Assembly (NCBI GenBank): GCA_017591395.1
Contig: WEDG01005296.1
Span: 1 to 64,000, forward strand
Direction: 5' to 3'
DNA: 64,000 bases
DNA from: Schistocephalus solidus
Lineage: Eukaryota; Platyhelminthes; Cestoda; Diphyllobothriidea; Diphyllobothriidae
The notes under the pieces were generated by a model. It was not told the origin of the DNA. It was given only the letters and a program-made list of their open reading frames with translations, and did not search any database. The position numbers were made by a program, and so were the translations under genes. This document shows positions 1 through 11,984 of this stretch, one piece after another; position 1 is the first letter of the stretch, and each line of letters begins with the position of its first letter.

Positions 1-338
1 CTCCATTTTTTAAGGACGGATTTTTTCACTGCCTATTTTTTCTTGTTCACCATTAATTTCAAAACACCGCTAACTATTGACCTAGCAGGACAAGTTCTGT
101 CTACATTATTAAGTATTTGTACATTTTATCTGCACACATTGTCATAACTTTATTTCGTTACAAATGTTTGTTTAGACAGTGCCTTGCCGGTGCTAACCAA
201 ATATAAATTCTAAATTCTTAATCTTCTTCGTGATTACTTTGGCAGTTTATTACAGGATGAGGAGCTTCTAACAGTAAGCTTATCAATACCCCGGGCAGTT
301 CTAAGTATGTAACTACTTCAAGTTCCAAAAATAAAAGC

Positions 339-1321
339 ATGATTACAGTAGGGAAACCTGCTAACCCTCCAGCATCTATTATATATACACAAGATTTCCT
401 TAGCAATCATCCCAACACAACCCAATTAAGCACCCCTATCTATAAAGGAGGTTCGAGAATGGACTGTGAAAATAATCACCCTGTCATTTTAACTTGCATA
501 GCGTGTAAAATAATGGAGCGCATTATCAAAATGCATCAAGAAGTCCCTTGATAGCGTACCACACAGGCTTCTTTTAAAGAAGATATGGGACGTAGGAATT
601 CGAGGAAAATGTTTTGATTGGATCATGATTTTATTTTCTTACAGAGAACAGAGGGTTGTTGTTGGAATCTCTATCTTGAAATGGGAAATAGTAGAAAGTG
701 TTGTCCCACAGGTTTCTGTTTTGGGCCCGCTTCTCTTTCTAATCTTAGAAAGGATTCCATAAGGCAACATGTACACTACATTGAATCAGACGTGCGTGTA
801 AAATATTCCCCACTGAGCTCTTCGGAAATGTCTTTGGCGTCTTCGTGAGACCACATTTACATTACGGCATACCAGCCTGGATACCGTGGATGAAGAAAGA
901 TATTGACCTGCTCGAAAAGGTGCAACGAAGAGCAACGAAAATGGTAGACGGTCTTAAGTATTTATCGTACCAAGACAGATTGAAAAAGTTTGATTTATTT
1001 ACACTTTCCTACAGGCACTAACGGTGCAGCCTGCTCTGGACATTCAGGATTATCCGGGGCCATGATTCCTCGCTAAAATTGGTGGATTTCTTCCAGTTTG
1101 CCTGCACAACTCCTCTGCGTGTGGTCATCCTTACAAGGTCAATAGCGTACGTACGCGATTGAACCTCAGAAATGTTTTCCAGCATACGAGGGTTACGACC
1201 TTGGAACTCATTAACAAGCGAGACGGTTACTGGTGAATGCATTTCTGATTTTAAAAGAAGGCTTCCTAGTGTAAGATTTTACAACAGATGACTTTTACAA
1301 CACGATTACTCAAAACCAGCC
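339..1321 (+). pseudogene. LINE 'Z': broken reverse transcriptase 3' half (CR1/Jockey-like)
   Basis: Degenerate reverse transcriptase read in shifting frames. Around 470-530 the translation gives ILTCIACKIMERIIK, the start of the fingers domain in Jockey/CR1-type enzymes. Around 560-760 it gives LLLKKIWDVGIRGK, then FSYREQRVVVG, then VPQVSVLGPLLFLI, equivalent to the usual G-VPQGSVLGPLLF block. The catalytic YADD region is deleted: the sequence jumps to the thumb part (LLEKVQRRATKMVDGL, about 900-950; YQDRLKKFDLFTLSYRH up to 1018; FKRRLPSVRFYNR ending at a stop near 1289). Several frameshifts and internal deletions make this a dead copy. Its 3' flank is interrupted at 1321/1322 by the reversed LINE 'A1' and resumes at 4171. 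Clade is inferred from motifs only. Confidence 0.7.
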
Positions 1322-4170
1322 ATTTAATTTAATTTTATTTATTGCCAGTTTACCGGCAAGGTCAAAAAATATATACAGTAGAGGGTCAAGCTGACAGTGA
1401 AAAAAACTCCTGATCGTTGTTTCAGGTGTTTTCAGGAGACAAAACTGCAGCTTATTGAGTAATTAAAGTTCTAGACAGGGACGCGTTAACACAGGTGCCC
1501 GGTGAAGAACCTCTCCATTCAGTGTTACGGATCCGGTATTCTGCACCAGCAGGTATGTTGGCGAGCGGCTGTTCACTGTCGACTGAGAAATAAGCCGATT
1601 GAGGTCTGCAGAGCCAGCAATATTGCCCTCAGCATGAAGACCGGCACAGGATTCAGAGTCCGTGAACGCCATCAGAACCGAAGAGAGCTTCCACAGAGTC
1701 AGCAACCAAAAGTTTTGGAAGGTGTCCTGAATCTAGAAAACTAGTGACAGTTCGCGTAAACAAGGGATAGTTTTGCTGAATTTTTGATACTTCAAAGTGG
1801 CTTATTCCAGATTGCTATAGCGTTTACCGCAAAAAAACTGTCGGTATCTAACTGTGCGTGCCAAAGGAAGAAATAAAAATACATCTCGATGACTGGTGCG
1901 CCGAGAGTGGTCGAGCTGCCTCAGAGATGTAAGGGGGTTAAATGTACGACTGTTTAGTAGTTTAAACAGTAAAAATAGTCCCTTCTGTAATCTGCGAAGC
2001 CACAGCGGGTCAAGGCTTGTAAGCTCACAGCGTTGGTGATAGGACAGGTTTCGGTGATCTGAATAGAAAAACTCTTTTTGTAAAGAAGTGCTGGACTGAT
2101 TCTATCTTCTTTCGTTCACTAGCGTGCAGAAGACTAAATAGAAACGAGCAGTATTCCAGACTAGGCCTGACATACAATTTTATAGAGGCTGATTCTAATG
2201 TTGACGGTTTTTAAAATTTCTGAGAATAAACCCAGTAGTTTGGCGTGCTTTCGAGACAATCAGGGCGCAGTGCTCTGACAGATTAAGACTACTAGAATAT
2301 GATACGCCAAGATCCTTTATAACTCCGGGCACATTTAGATCGTGACCGTCTATGCTTAGGTGGGGCTGATGGTTGTCGCCAATAACCATAACGGAGCACT
2401 TTTGCCAAGAAAGTGAGAGGCGCCATGTGCGACACCACTGAGCAAAGGCCTGAAGATCCTTTGTTAAGAGTTCAAGCACGATGTTGCGATCGACCGGGTT
2501 ATATCGATAGGCAACTTTTAAATCGTCAGCGTACATAAAGGGCCTACCATACTGAAAAAATCAGGAACATCGTTGACAAAAAGGCAAAATAGAAGTGGGC
2601 TGAGCACGCTACCCTGAATAACTCCACTCCTCACATGCGTGGGGTTGGAGATAACATCAGAAATTTTAACCCGTTGTGCGCGAGCATTCAAATAGGAAAT
2701 AATTAAGTTCAGAAGCTTGTTACCTATGCCAAAGGAGGCAAGTTTCAGCAGAAGGAGATCATGGTCAACACGATCAAAAGCCTTCGTGAAATCGAAATCA
2801 ACTGTGTTAATTGCAAAACCGCTGTCTCTAGATTGTAGCACATGATCAAAGAAAGAGAGCTGGCAAGTGTCACAAGACCTTTTTTCGAGGAACCCATGCT
2901 GAGCCGCATTAAGTAGGTTATTCGCTTTTAGGTGACGCATCATCTTGTCTTTGATCAAGGTCTCCAAGATCTTCGAGACTGCTGGTAGTGTATTTATTGG
3001 CCTAAAGTCGTCAAATAACGTAGGTCAGCCGTGTTTTGAGTATAGGCAGTATGTGCGATTCCTTCCATAAAATAGGGAAAGTTTCACTTGCAAGAGCATG
3101 ATTAAATATCTTATACATAAGGGACGGAAATATATCGTTTGCATCCGCCTTTAGAACGCTGACCGAGACGCCATCTGGTCCAGGACTGTAAGATTGACGA
3201 AAACGCCGAATGGCTACGGTCACGTCCCAGAGGGTAAAAGTTATGGTTTCGCGGACGTTACCGGTCCAAACCCGGATGTTAGGAAAGGGGGCGACATTAT
3301 ATTCACTAAACGTTCTAGACAAGAAAGCATTGAAGCTATCAGCAGTCAACTTAGCGTCAGCTATTCGGTTTCCTAAGGCGTCTCGAAGTGCGGGGTGCTG
3401 CGTTTTTTTCTTTGCGCTTTTACTGTGCGCGAAAAGAGCTTCACAACATTTAAGGAAGGGTTTTCAGTAAATTTGACCTCATCAGCTTGTCGTTTTACGT
3501 CAGTCAGCCTCCTAGCCTCTTTAAAGATTTGTTGGATCAAGGGCAGGACGGAGGTGTCGTTTTGTAGATGAAAACGACGGGAGAGTCTACGCAGTCAACG
3601 GCAGAATGATAAAGGGAGGTAGACTTCATCCTTGACATTAATTATTTTCTTACGGGGAACAAAACGAGAAATGAGTGGACCAAAAACTTTGAAAAAGTAT
3701 CAGCACAAACATTCACATCCGAACATACAAAGAAGTTAGTCCAGTCGTGGGAATTTAGGTGTCTTAGCAATTCCCTCATATTTGCTGATCTGAAATCACG
3801 TAAAAAGCTTTATTTTTGGAAAACGTTTCAGCAGCCTCTAGTTCTAGTGTAGAAAGAATTATAGTATGATCATAATTCCCAAGTGGATCTAAAGGTGACA
3901 CTGACGATGGCTGACAACCTCTACAAAAAATAAGATCAAGTATGTTTGATCCTCGGGTGGGAAAATCAACTACCTGGTACCACATGCCTATAATATGGCC
4001 TAAAGTAGGTCTTCGAACTTTGCAGGACCGGGAAGCTGGAAACAAGTGAACTTCAGGAAGATTGAAGTCACCTGCAATCAAGCAGTACTTCAGATTTAAG
4101 TCAGCTGCGGCTCGAAATGCCTGCGAGAGACAATGATCTTTATCCTCGCTGTCATTGGGTGGGCGATAGA
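1322..4170 (-). mobile_element. LINE 'A1', 5'-truncated CR1/Jockey-type retrotransposon, inactive
   Basis: On the minus strand this holds, in order, the last part of an endonuclease (3776-4081, with IAGDFNLPEVHLF), a reverse transcriptase (3011-3349, 2518-2967 and 2195-2536) and a 3' region ending in an AATTAA-rich tail at 1322. RT landmarks are AAQHGFLEKRSCDTC, FDFTKAFDRVDHDLL, SGVIQGSVLSPLLF and the catalytic box MYADDLKVAYR. Frameshifts separate the pieces, so no complete polyprotein is encoded. It begins inside the endonuclease, at the point matching plus-strand position about 6507 of copy A2, which is a typical 5' truncation. It is nearly identical to A2 but inverted. Both junctions can be defined because the sequence it entered is also present uninterrupted at 14736-14751. 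Confidence 0.85.
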
Positions 4171-4907
4171 TGAAATCTTTCAGGCTCTTATTTTCTTACG
4201 CAATGTTTTGCCTGTTACCGGAAAATGCATTCGAATTTATGTTATCCTTTGACTCAAAAACATTTAAAATGTCCACAATTTTATATTGACTGTACATATA
4301 CAATCATAACTTTACATGAATATGGTTATCAAGAGCAATGCCTGTAAACCTTCAAAGATATACAAATATGCAACAAATTTTCAGGCCCCCCAATTAATTA
4401 ATACTACCTCTTACGGTAACGGTTTTCCAAAACCATTTGTTCCATTTTCAAATCAAATTCTCCTCCCATATTATTCCAACATTCCTCAAAATTCTATTTT
4501 TGTCATTCTCTTATTTTTGCTACCGCAGAAAATAGCCTTTCTCTCAAAAGATGCCACGCAAATATGTCTCTCTACCATTATCTTAATTAAGTTAACAGTA
4601 ACAGCTTAGCAAATTATAGACCGCAAAAATTTTACATTTCACCTACAACTTCGTCTCTGCAGTTTACTTCCCCATCCGCAAGTCTTCTTTTTTAAAAAGA
4701 CTAATAAGTGTATCCTGCGTTCCACAAATGCACACAGCAAAGTTTGACTCAACGTGAGGTCGGTCGTAAAAAGGATGACTGAGCTAAGAACTGTTGCTTT
4801 TGAGTTTGACCCATATATTTTGTGCATCACAGAATTTTGGGCTCATGTAGATTAACGTAGAACACTGGTATTTTTAAGGTTAAATGATCACATAGTCTTC
4901 GTGGTGC
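4171..4907 (+). mobile_element. Composite segment 'X' (left copy), ending in a LINE endonuclease fragment
   Basis: AT-rich sequence whose reverse complement recurs at about 13966-14742. From about 4740 to 4860 the plus strand reads LNVRSVVKRMTEL, then DPYILCITEFWAHVD. This is the N-terminal signature of an APE-type LINE endonuclease (usual form LNARSL-NK-EL, then PDI-ITETW). Frameshifts follow, and the shared segment stops at about 4907, where the endonuclease would continue. Joined to 1207-1321 across the A1 insertion, the segment reads RT 3' end, spacer, then the 5' start of an endonuclease, like two LINE copies head to tail. The function of the spacer at 4200-4700 is unknown. Confidence 0.6.
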
Positions 4908-5587
4908 CTTAAATGTATTGCCACGAAAAATTGGTCCACGACCTTGTTTAGCACATGCAACGCAAAATCGCGAAGGACCGTTTATCGACGTCTCTAACCA
5001 TCTGGCCATATTGGCAGGGGATTTTGGTCAGCGAATTAATAGACTAGCAGCAAGTATTTGCAACTATCCTTATTCTACTAATTGTTCACCTCCCGCTAAA
5101 CGGGCAAAAAGTCTAGTAAGCTCAGTTAATGCAGCTTACGAAGATGAAACTTTTATGGGCTGTTTCAGCCTTCTACATAAATTCTTAGGGATGGAGCAGG
5201 AGGTAAACAATCTAAGGTAAGAAATAGATAACTTAAAAAATCTATTCATTGCACACCTGATAGAAAAGCTCCTGTCCATAAAAAACCTACCGTAAAACAA
5301 TATTCATATGCATGTATATCCTCTTCAAGCTTACCTAATACTCGCATAAAACCATCGCGTTTACCGAACCCAGTAAACAAGAGGACGGTGCACTAGCTCG
5401 AAAGGGTGTCCCATCTAGTCCTTGCTCCACACCATCGCTAAGCTCAGGCAGCATTATCAATAATCTTGCCTAACAACCTAGCGCTACATCGCTGCTGGAC
5501 GTTGCACCAGCATGCGATATTGAAGAGGTTGATGAGTTTGTAAAGCCAAAGAGGAAAAGGTCTAAGAAGACCAAGTCGAACTTAGAT

Positions 5588-5980
5588 TTGGCTCCAGCCT
5601 GCCCAACACCCTTTTCATCTGAACCTATCGGACCAAGTGAACTGGTTACAAGTACTCACTCAGTAGAAAGAACTGAGTTGCAAACGGGCGCTCAATTGAA
5701 TCGAAAACATAATGTTATCATAAAGGGCCTTCCTGAGTCAGCGTCAGTAATTCCGAAGGAACAAGTAAAATACGACTTGGAACTCCTTCAATTGTATGCA
5801 AAAATGTTGCTAACGGACGGTGATTCCATTCACATTCTCAAGGCATATAGAATAGGAAAGGCTCTGTCAACACCCAATTCAAATCCTCGACCAAGACCTC
5901 TTAAAATCATCTTGGAAAACGAAGCACAGGCACAAATCCTGCTACAGAGAAAATCAACCCTATGGAGTCCGCATTCTTAA
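5588..5980 (+). pseudogene. LINE A2 ORF1-like protein fragment
   Basis: A 130-residue open frame with RKHNVIIKGLPESAS near the middle, followed by a helical stretch, RIGKAL and RPRPLKIILENEAQAQILLQRK. This order (NVIIKGLPE, RIGK, RPLKIIL, A-IL-R) resembles the RNA-binding ORF1 proteins of LINEs. An upstream frame at 4918-5220 (FMGCFSLLHKFLGMEQEVNNLR) may be its N-terminal, coiled-coil-like part, and a basic stretch near 5545-5580 (KPKRKRSKKTKSN) lies between. No zinc knuckle is seen. The family would chaperone LINE RNA in the cytoplasm; here it is a fragment. Confidence 0.55.
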
Positions 5981-6189
5981 GTTTTTTCAACCGGAATATG
6001 GGCTGAAAGAGCGAATGAAAAATGCGACCGCTAATAATAGAACTGAAAACACGAAAGACCAATGGCGAGGCAAATCTCAAATTAAGGGACGGACAGATAG
6101 TTTAATTGAAAAGAGCATTTCTTTGGACGAAGGCAGTCACTCTGACAACCTAACTGTCCCGTTTTAGAACCCGAAAACGTGCCCACTTA

Positions 6190-6434
6190 AAATAATCGTC
6201 CTCAATGCCAGATCTTTGCTTAATAAGATGACTTTGCTCCAGACTCTGGTTTTCATCCACCGCCCGGACATTGTAATAGTTACCGAGACATGGGCAACAC
6301 CCTGTGTATCCGACTCAGAACTCTTTATTCTAGGCTACGCTAACATTCGGAATGATCGACATGAGGGCCGTGGCGGAGGAAGCTGTATCTATGTTAGGCA
6401 AGCACTTAAATTTCTTCCGTTGGACTATTACTAA
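6190..6434 (+). pseudogene. LINE A2 APE-type endonuclease, N-terminal fragment
   Basis: The frame reads KIIVLNARSLLNKMTLLQTL, then RPDIVIVTETWATP, then LGYANIRNDRHEGRGGGSCIYVR. These are the first three conserved blocks of the apurinic-type endonuclease that nicks target DNA for LINE insertion: the catalytic Asn of LNARS, the catalytic Glu of TETW, and the RNDR--GGG block. The frame stops at 6434. Later blocks continue in other frames (IAGDFNLPEVH around 6600-6630; NILDLIF around 6735), so the protein is broken. Domain assignment is firm; activity is excluded by the breaks. Confidence 0.8.
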
Positions 6435-7327
6435 TTTACCGCGGTAGAAGAGAGCTGTTGGCTCCGAGTAGTTCTAAAATATAACTACTCTTTACTCGTT
6501 GATAGTGTCTATCGCCCACCATATGCCAACGAGGATTACGATCATTGTCTCTCGCAGGCATTTCACGCCGCAGCTGACTTAAATCTGAAGTACTGCTTGA
6601 TTGCAGGTGACTTCAATCTTCCTGAAGTTCACTTGTTTCCAGCTCCCGGTCCTGCAAAGTTCGAAAACCTACTTGAGGCCATATTATAGGCATGTGGTAC
6701 CAGGTAGTTGATTTTCCCACCCGAGGATCAAACATACTTGATCTTATTTTTTGTAGAGGTTGTCAGCCATCGTCAGTGTCACCTTTAGATCCACTTGGGA
6801 ATTATGATCATACTATAGTTCTTTCTACACTAGAACTAGCGGCTGCTGAAACTTTTTTCCCAAAAATATAGCTTTTTCCGTGCTTTCAGATCAGCAAATA
6901 TGAGGGAAGTGCTAACACACCTAAATTCCCACGACTGGACTAACTTCTTTGTATGTTTGGATGTGAATGTTTGTGCTGATACTTTTTACAAAGTTCTAGG
7001 TCCACTCATTTCTCGTTTTGTTCCCCGTAAGAAAATAATTAATGTCAAGGATGAAGTCTACCTCCCTTTATCATTCTGCCGTTGACTGCGTAGACTCTTC
7101 CGTCGTTTTCATCTACAAAACGACACCTCCGTCCTGCCCTTGATCCAACAAATCTTTGACGAGGCTAGGAGGCTGACTGACGAAAATCGACAAGCTGATG
7201 AGGTCAAATTTACCGAAAACCCTTCCTTAAATGTTGCGAAGCTCTTTCACGCACAGTAAAAGCGCAGAGAAAAACGCAGCACCCCGTACTTCGAGACGCC
7301 TTAGGAAACCCAATAGCTGACGCTAAG

Positions 7328-9018
7328 TTGACTGCTGATAGCTTCAATGCTTTCTTGTCTAGAACGTTTAGTGAATATACTGTCGCCCCCTTTCCTAACA
7401 TCCGGGTTTGGACCGGTAACGTCCGCGAAACCACAACTTTTACCCTCTGGGACGTGACCGTAGCCATTCGGCGTTTTCGTCAATCTTACAGTCCTGGACC
7501 AGAGGGCGTCTCGGTCAGCGTTCTTAAGGCGGATGCAAACGATATATTTCCGTCCCTTATGTATAAGATATTTAATCATGCTCTTGCAAGTGAAACTTTC
7601 CCTATTTTATGGAAGGAATCGCACATACTGCCTATACTAAAACACGGCTGACCTACGTTATTTGACGACTTTAGGCCAATAAATACACTACCAGCAGTCT
7701 CGAAGAACTTCGAGACCTTGATCAAAGACAAGATGATGCGTCACCTAAAAGCGAATAACCTACTTAATGCGGCTCAGCATGGGTTCCTCGAAAAAAGGTC
7801 TTGTGACACTTGCCAGCTCTCTTTCTTTGATCATGTGCTACAATCTAGAGACAGCGGTTTTTGCAATTAACACAGTTTATTTCGATTTCACGAAGGCTTT
7901 TTGATCGTGTTGACCATGATCTCCTTCTGCTGAAACTTGCCTCCTTTGGCATAGGTAACAAGCTTCTGAACTTAATTATTTCCTATTTGAATGCTCGCGC
8001 ACAACGGGTTAAAATTTCTGATGTTATCTCCAACCCCACGCATGTGAGGAGTGGAGTTATTCACGGTAGCGTGCTCAGCCCACTTCTATTTTGCCTTTTG
8101 TCAACGATGTTCCTGATTTTTCAGTATGGTAGGCCCTTTATGTACGCTGACGATTTAAAAGTTGCCTATCGATATAACCCGGTCGATCGCAACATCGTGC
8201 TTGAACTCTTAACAAAGGATCTTCAGGCCTTTGCTCAGTGGTGTCGCAAATGGCGCCTCTCACATTCTTGGCAAAAGTGCTCCGTTATGGTTATTGGCGA
8301 CAACCATCAGCCCCACCTAAGCATAGACGGTCACGATCTAAATGTGCCCGGAGTTATAAAGGATCTTGGCATATCATATTCTAGTAGTCTTAATCTGTCA
8401 GAGCACTGCGCCCTGATTGTCTCGAAAGCACGCCAAACTACTGGGTTTATTCTCAGAAATTTTAAAACCGTCAACATTAGAATCAGCCTCTATAAATTGT
8501 ATGTCAGGCCTAGTCTGGAATACTGCTCGCTCCTATTTAGTCTTCTGCACGCTAGTGAACGAAAGAAGATAGAATCAGTCCAGCACTTCTTTACAAAAAG
8601 AGTTTTCTATTCAGATCACCGAAACCTGTCCTATCACCAACGCTGTGAGCTTACAAGCCTTGACCCGCTGTGGCTTCGCAGATTACAGAAGGGACTATTT
8701 TTACTGTTTAAACTACTAAACAGTCGTACATTTAACCCCCTTACATCTCTGAGGCAGCTCGACCACTCTCGGCGCACCAGTCATCGAGATGTATTTTTAT
8801 TTCTTCCTTTGGCACGCACAGTTAGATACCGACAGTTTTTTTCGGTAAACGCTATAGCAATCTGGAATAAGCCACTTAGAAGTATCAAAATTCAGCAAAA
8901 CTATCCCTTGTTTACGCGAACTGTCACTAGTTTTCTACATTCAGGACACCTTCCAAAACTTTTGGTTGCTGACTCTGTGGAAGCTCTCTTCGGTTCTGAT
9001 GGCGTTCACGGACTCTGA
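7328..9018 (+). pseudogene. LINE A2 reverse transcriptase remnant
   Basis: Two main frames, 7328-7651 and 7861-9018 (385 residues). The first holds the N-terminal part with SPGPEGVSVSVLK (usual form S-GPDGI). The second holds FDRVDHDLLLLKLASFG, SGVIHGSVLSPLLF, the catalytic MYADDLKVAYR and the thumb region (ISLYKLYVRPSLEYCSLLF, FTKRVF). Between them RPINTL and AAQHGFLEKRSCDT lie in other frames. In the fingers-palm block the usual VPQGS is VIHGS, while A1 has VIQGS. A frameshift just before FDRVDHD removes the preceding catalytic Asp-containing strand from the long frame. Confidence 0.85.
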
Positions 9019-9345
9019 ATCCTGTGCCGGTCTTCATGCTGAGGGCAATATTGCTGGCTCTGCAGACCTCAATCGGCTTATTTCTCAGTCGACAGTGAAC
9101 AGCCGCTCACCGACATACCTGCTGGTGCAGAATACCGGATCCGTAACACTGAATGGAGAGGTTCGTCACCGGGCACCTGTGTTAACGCGTCCCTGTCTAG
9201 AACTTAAATTACTCAATAAGCTGCAGTTTTTTTTCCTGAAAACACCTGAAACAACGATCAAGAGTTTTTTTCACTGTCAGCTTGACCCGCTTCTGTATGT
9301 ATCATTTGACCTTGCCTGTAAACTGGCAATAAATATAGTAATATA

Positions 9346-10470
9346 AATACGTATGTGAAGCCAATGTTTTAATTTTTCCACAGACTGGGACATTAAAATC
9401 ACCTCAGGCATGTTATTCCCCAGTTCCACAACACGGTTGGTGAAAAAATAATTCATAACATCCAATCTTTCTTGTGGCAGACTTAGTTTGAATGGATGTG
9501 CTCGACGATTAGTCGAAGGTGCAAGTTGGAAAGAGTTATCACCCTGGAGGGTGCAATCCAAGCCACGCACGATGCGGAAGGTTTGTATCAAGTCGCCGCG
9601 CAACGGCCTGTAACTCAGAGGTTAGAACTTTAATTTATGTAAGCTTTTCTCATATGGTAGTTTACCTTGACTTCTTTCATATATTGTGGCTCACTGCAGC
9701 ACCCTTTCAAGCAGTTTGTAATCCAGCTTGGTCCACGCAAGTCCACATTTTCATTGGATTGGCAAAACTTCTTCCAAGGCCTTCCTTCCCTGTTAATCTC
9801 TCTTTTTTAGGTCTCTTATTATCCACTGTGGTCAGTTGGATATCCTCAGTTTTGATGACGGACAGTGGCATTCTGTTAGATTCAACAACCACTCCTTAAA
9901 TAAATGCCAGTCCTCAGCGACATTTCCTGGAAGAGAAGATCCCAGTCTATTCAGGATGCCTCAGCTCTCATTTTGCAAAAGTCTCCTCAACATAGATTCC
10001 GCCTGGTTTCATTTATTGCTAATAATACAGAATATAAAACGTACTCCCAGAAAATTACTGCATGATCACTTCGACCAAGTGGAGGTAGGCCATATGCCTC
10101 GTCTATACTGCCAGGATCTTTAATGAAAACGAGGTATAAACGACTAGCCCTTTGTCCTTAACGTGTTTTTGTTGGAAAAAATACATGATGTTTGAGAAGA
10201 GCTTCAAGTGTTGCCTAAAGCAGACGGTGATCGAAGGCATACTTTGAGCACTGCACTTGCAGATCGTTCAATCGAATGCTATGTGCATTTAAGTCACCCA
10301 TGAGAACAACATCAGGTTGACTTTCAATATCCTTTATGTTCTCCAGCAAATAAGTATCAGTGTCGATGTCCGTCTCCGGTGGTCAGTAGTGAGTCCTGGC
10401 TTCAAGGGACGTCGATACCCGTGTCTTTAAAGTCAGCCAAATAGCCTCGTCATCTACACTGATTTCACGA
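9346..10470 (-). mobile_element. LINE 'Y' left arm, minus-strand, internally deleted
   Basis: On the minus strand, from 10470 down, it reads endonuclease (PDVVLMGDLNAHSIRL near 10260-10310), then a stretch matching 12000-12515 of Y-right, then the RT 3' end (RGDLIQTFRIVRGLD, RRAHPFKLSLPQERLD, FFTNRVVELGNNMPE; 9350-9605). About 1 kb present in Y-right (roughly 12515-13525), including the RT palm, is missing, with the junction near 9740-9770. The 3' end touches the 3' end of LINE A2, so the two elements meet tail to tail. Inactive. Confidence 0.7.
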
Positions 10471-10489
10471 ATGCGTTTGCCAGTGTCCC

Positions 10490-11760
10490 ACACAAATTTC
10501 ATATCTGTAAATTATCTGAAATTGGAATAAGAGGAATGCTGCTTACCTGGATTGCATATTTTCTTACAGCAAGATTTCAAACTGTGTGCATCGATTCCTC
10601 GAAGTCAACACCTACTCCGGTTCTAAGTGGTGTCCCCCAAGGCTCCATCTTAGGACCATTAATCTTCTAAGTCTATATCAACGACTGCGTTGAAGACCTG
10701 GGTTGCAGCGCCGTCATGTTTGCAGACGATGTTAAATTGTGGAGGGTCATTAGATCTGATGCCGATAGGCATGCACTACAAGAGAGTCTTAACCATCTTA
10801 GCGGCTGGTCTGCTCGTTGTCTCTTAAATTTTAACTTTGGGAAAAGTGTGGTCCGAAGACTCCGTACCAGAAAGACCAGTAAGGAGTATGATTTCTACCA
10901 ATACTTTCTCAAAGGGCAGCCCCTTTCGATAGTTGAGGAACAGAAGGACCTCGGTAATTCTAATAAACTCCTTACTCAAACCATCTTCACAGTGTGTAAA
11001 GGCAGCTAACCGCGCAACAAATGTTTTATTTGCGCTCAAACGTGGATTTTTGCAGATTGATAAGGAGCTATTCCAAAAAACCTACGGAGCATTTGTTCGA
11101 TCGCACTTGGAATATACCGTCAAGGACTGGCGTCCGTGATTTAAGAAGGATTATCTACAGCTCAAACGAGTGTAGGCGAGTGCTACGAAGATGGTAAAGA
11201 ATCTTAGTCATCTGCCTTTACAAAACCAGACTAGTTAAACTTGATTTGTTTCCTCTCAATTACAGGCAACTACACGGTGACATCATCCAAACCTACCGGA
11301 TTATCAGAGGCCACGAGTGTGTCCTAGAATTTGCTAACTTCTTCGGATTGGCTGAGATGAAACATCTATGGGGTCATCTCCTTAAACTGCAAAGGAAATT
11401 GGTCCGCATGGACGTCCGTCGGAATGCCTTTTCGCAGAGGGTTTTGGGGACTGGAACGGATTCCCTGATGAGGTGGTCCTTTCATAAACTGTTGACACAT
11501 TTAATAGCAAACTGAATACTCATTTGATGAGAAACTATTGTGCATATAATGAAGCTTGTGTCAGTAGTGGCAGTTTATGCCTGGCCCACACATATCAATG
11601 ACCTTGCGTTTTCATTTTACAGAGTTATTGCTGTAAACTTTTATTCTCTCATCATTGTTGAATGTGAATAGGGAGCTTAAGGGCGAAAGCCTAAGTCCCT
11701 CAATGAAGGGACGTAAAGTGACAGATCACTAGTAATCTTCTCTGTCCTTACACACGCAAT
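10490..11760 (+). mobile_element. LINE 'B': reverse transcriptase fragment (CR1/Jockey-like)
   Basis: Plus-strand RT lying between the two Y arms. Readable blocks are IRGMLLTWIAYFLTARFQTV (about 10530-10590), LSGVPQGSILGPLIF followed by an in-frame stop, VYINDCVEDLG, and the catalytic block VMFADDVKLWRVI (about 10715-10755). Then come LNHLSGWSARCLLNFN, FALKRGFLQIDKELFQKTYGAFVRSHLEY (read in pieces, 11028-11120) and thumb remnants to about 11520. The core motifs are intact (VPQGS, FADD), but stops and frameshifts break the frame. The 3' end is placed near 11760 by loss of similarity to coding sequence and is uncertain. It is more diverged from A and Y than A1 is from A2. Confidence 0.75.
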
Positions 11761-11984
11761 GTAATTACTCTTAACCTACATCACAACTCCTCCACCCTGG
11801 TGGGTGCGGTAATTGCTATAGACTCCCTACGCCTATCCCATGCGATCTGCATTTTTTCAGCTAATTCAAATATTTGTGTGATCCTTATGTGGGCCGATAA
11901 CGAACTTATGGATGGATCCTTAAGCTGCTTTCGTAATTTTTTAAATCGATTTTTAAGAAAGTGTGGGACCTTGGAAGAAGCAGC
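11761..11984 (-). other. Short unassigned stretch between LINE B and Y-right
   Basis: A 75-residue minus-strand frame (11781-12008) reads FLKNRFKKLRKQLKDP and FELAEKMQIAWDRRRESIA. Its basic helical character resembles linker regions of LINE polyproteins, but I cannot place it in a family. It overlaps the start of Y-right, so part of it may be a chance frame. Confidence 0.25.

Larger units (their letters stand above)
4908..9345 (+). mobile_element. LINE 'A2', near full-length CR1/Jockey-type retrotransposon, inactive
   Basis: Longest LINE copy in the window. It contains an ORF1-like region (about 4918-5980), the start of an APE endonuclease (about 6190-6434), a reverse transcriptase (about 7328-9018), a C-terminal tail (8966-9220) and an AT-rich end with ATAAATATAGTAATATAAATA near 9325-9347. 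Stops and frameshifts separate every domain, so it cannot encode working proteins. From about 6507 onward it is the inverted twin of A1 (1322-4170). The 5' boundary is uncertain: 4908 is simply where segment X ends. The 3' end abuts the minus-strand LINE fragment Y-left. Confidence 0.8.
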
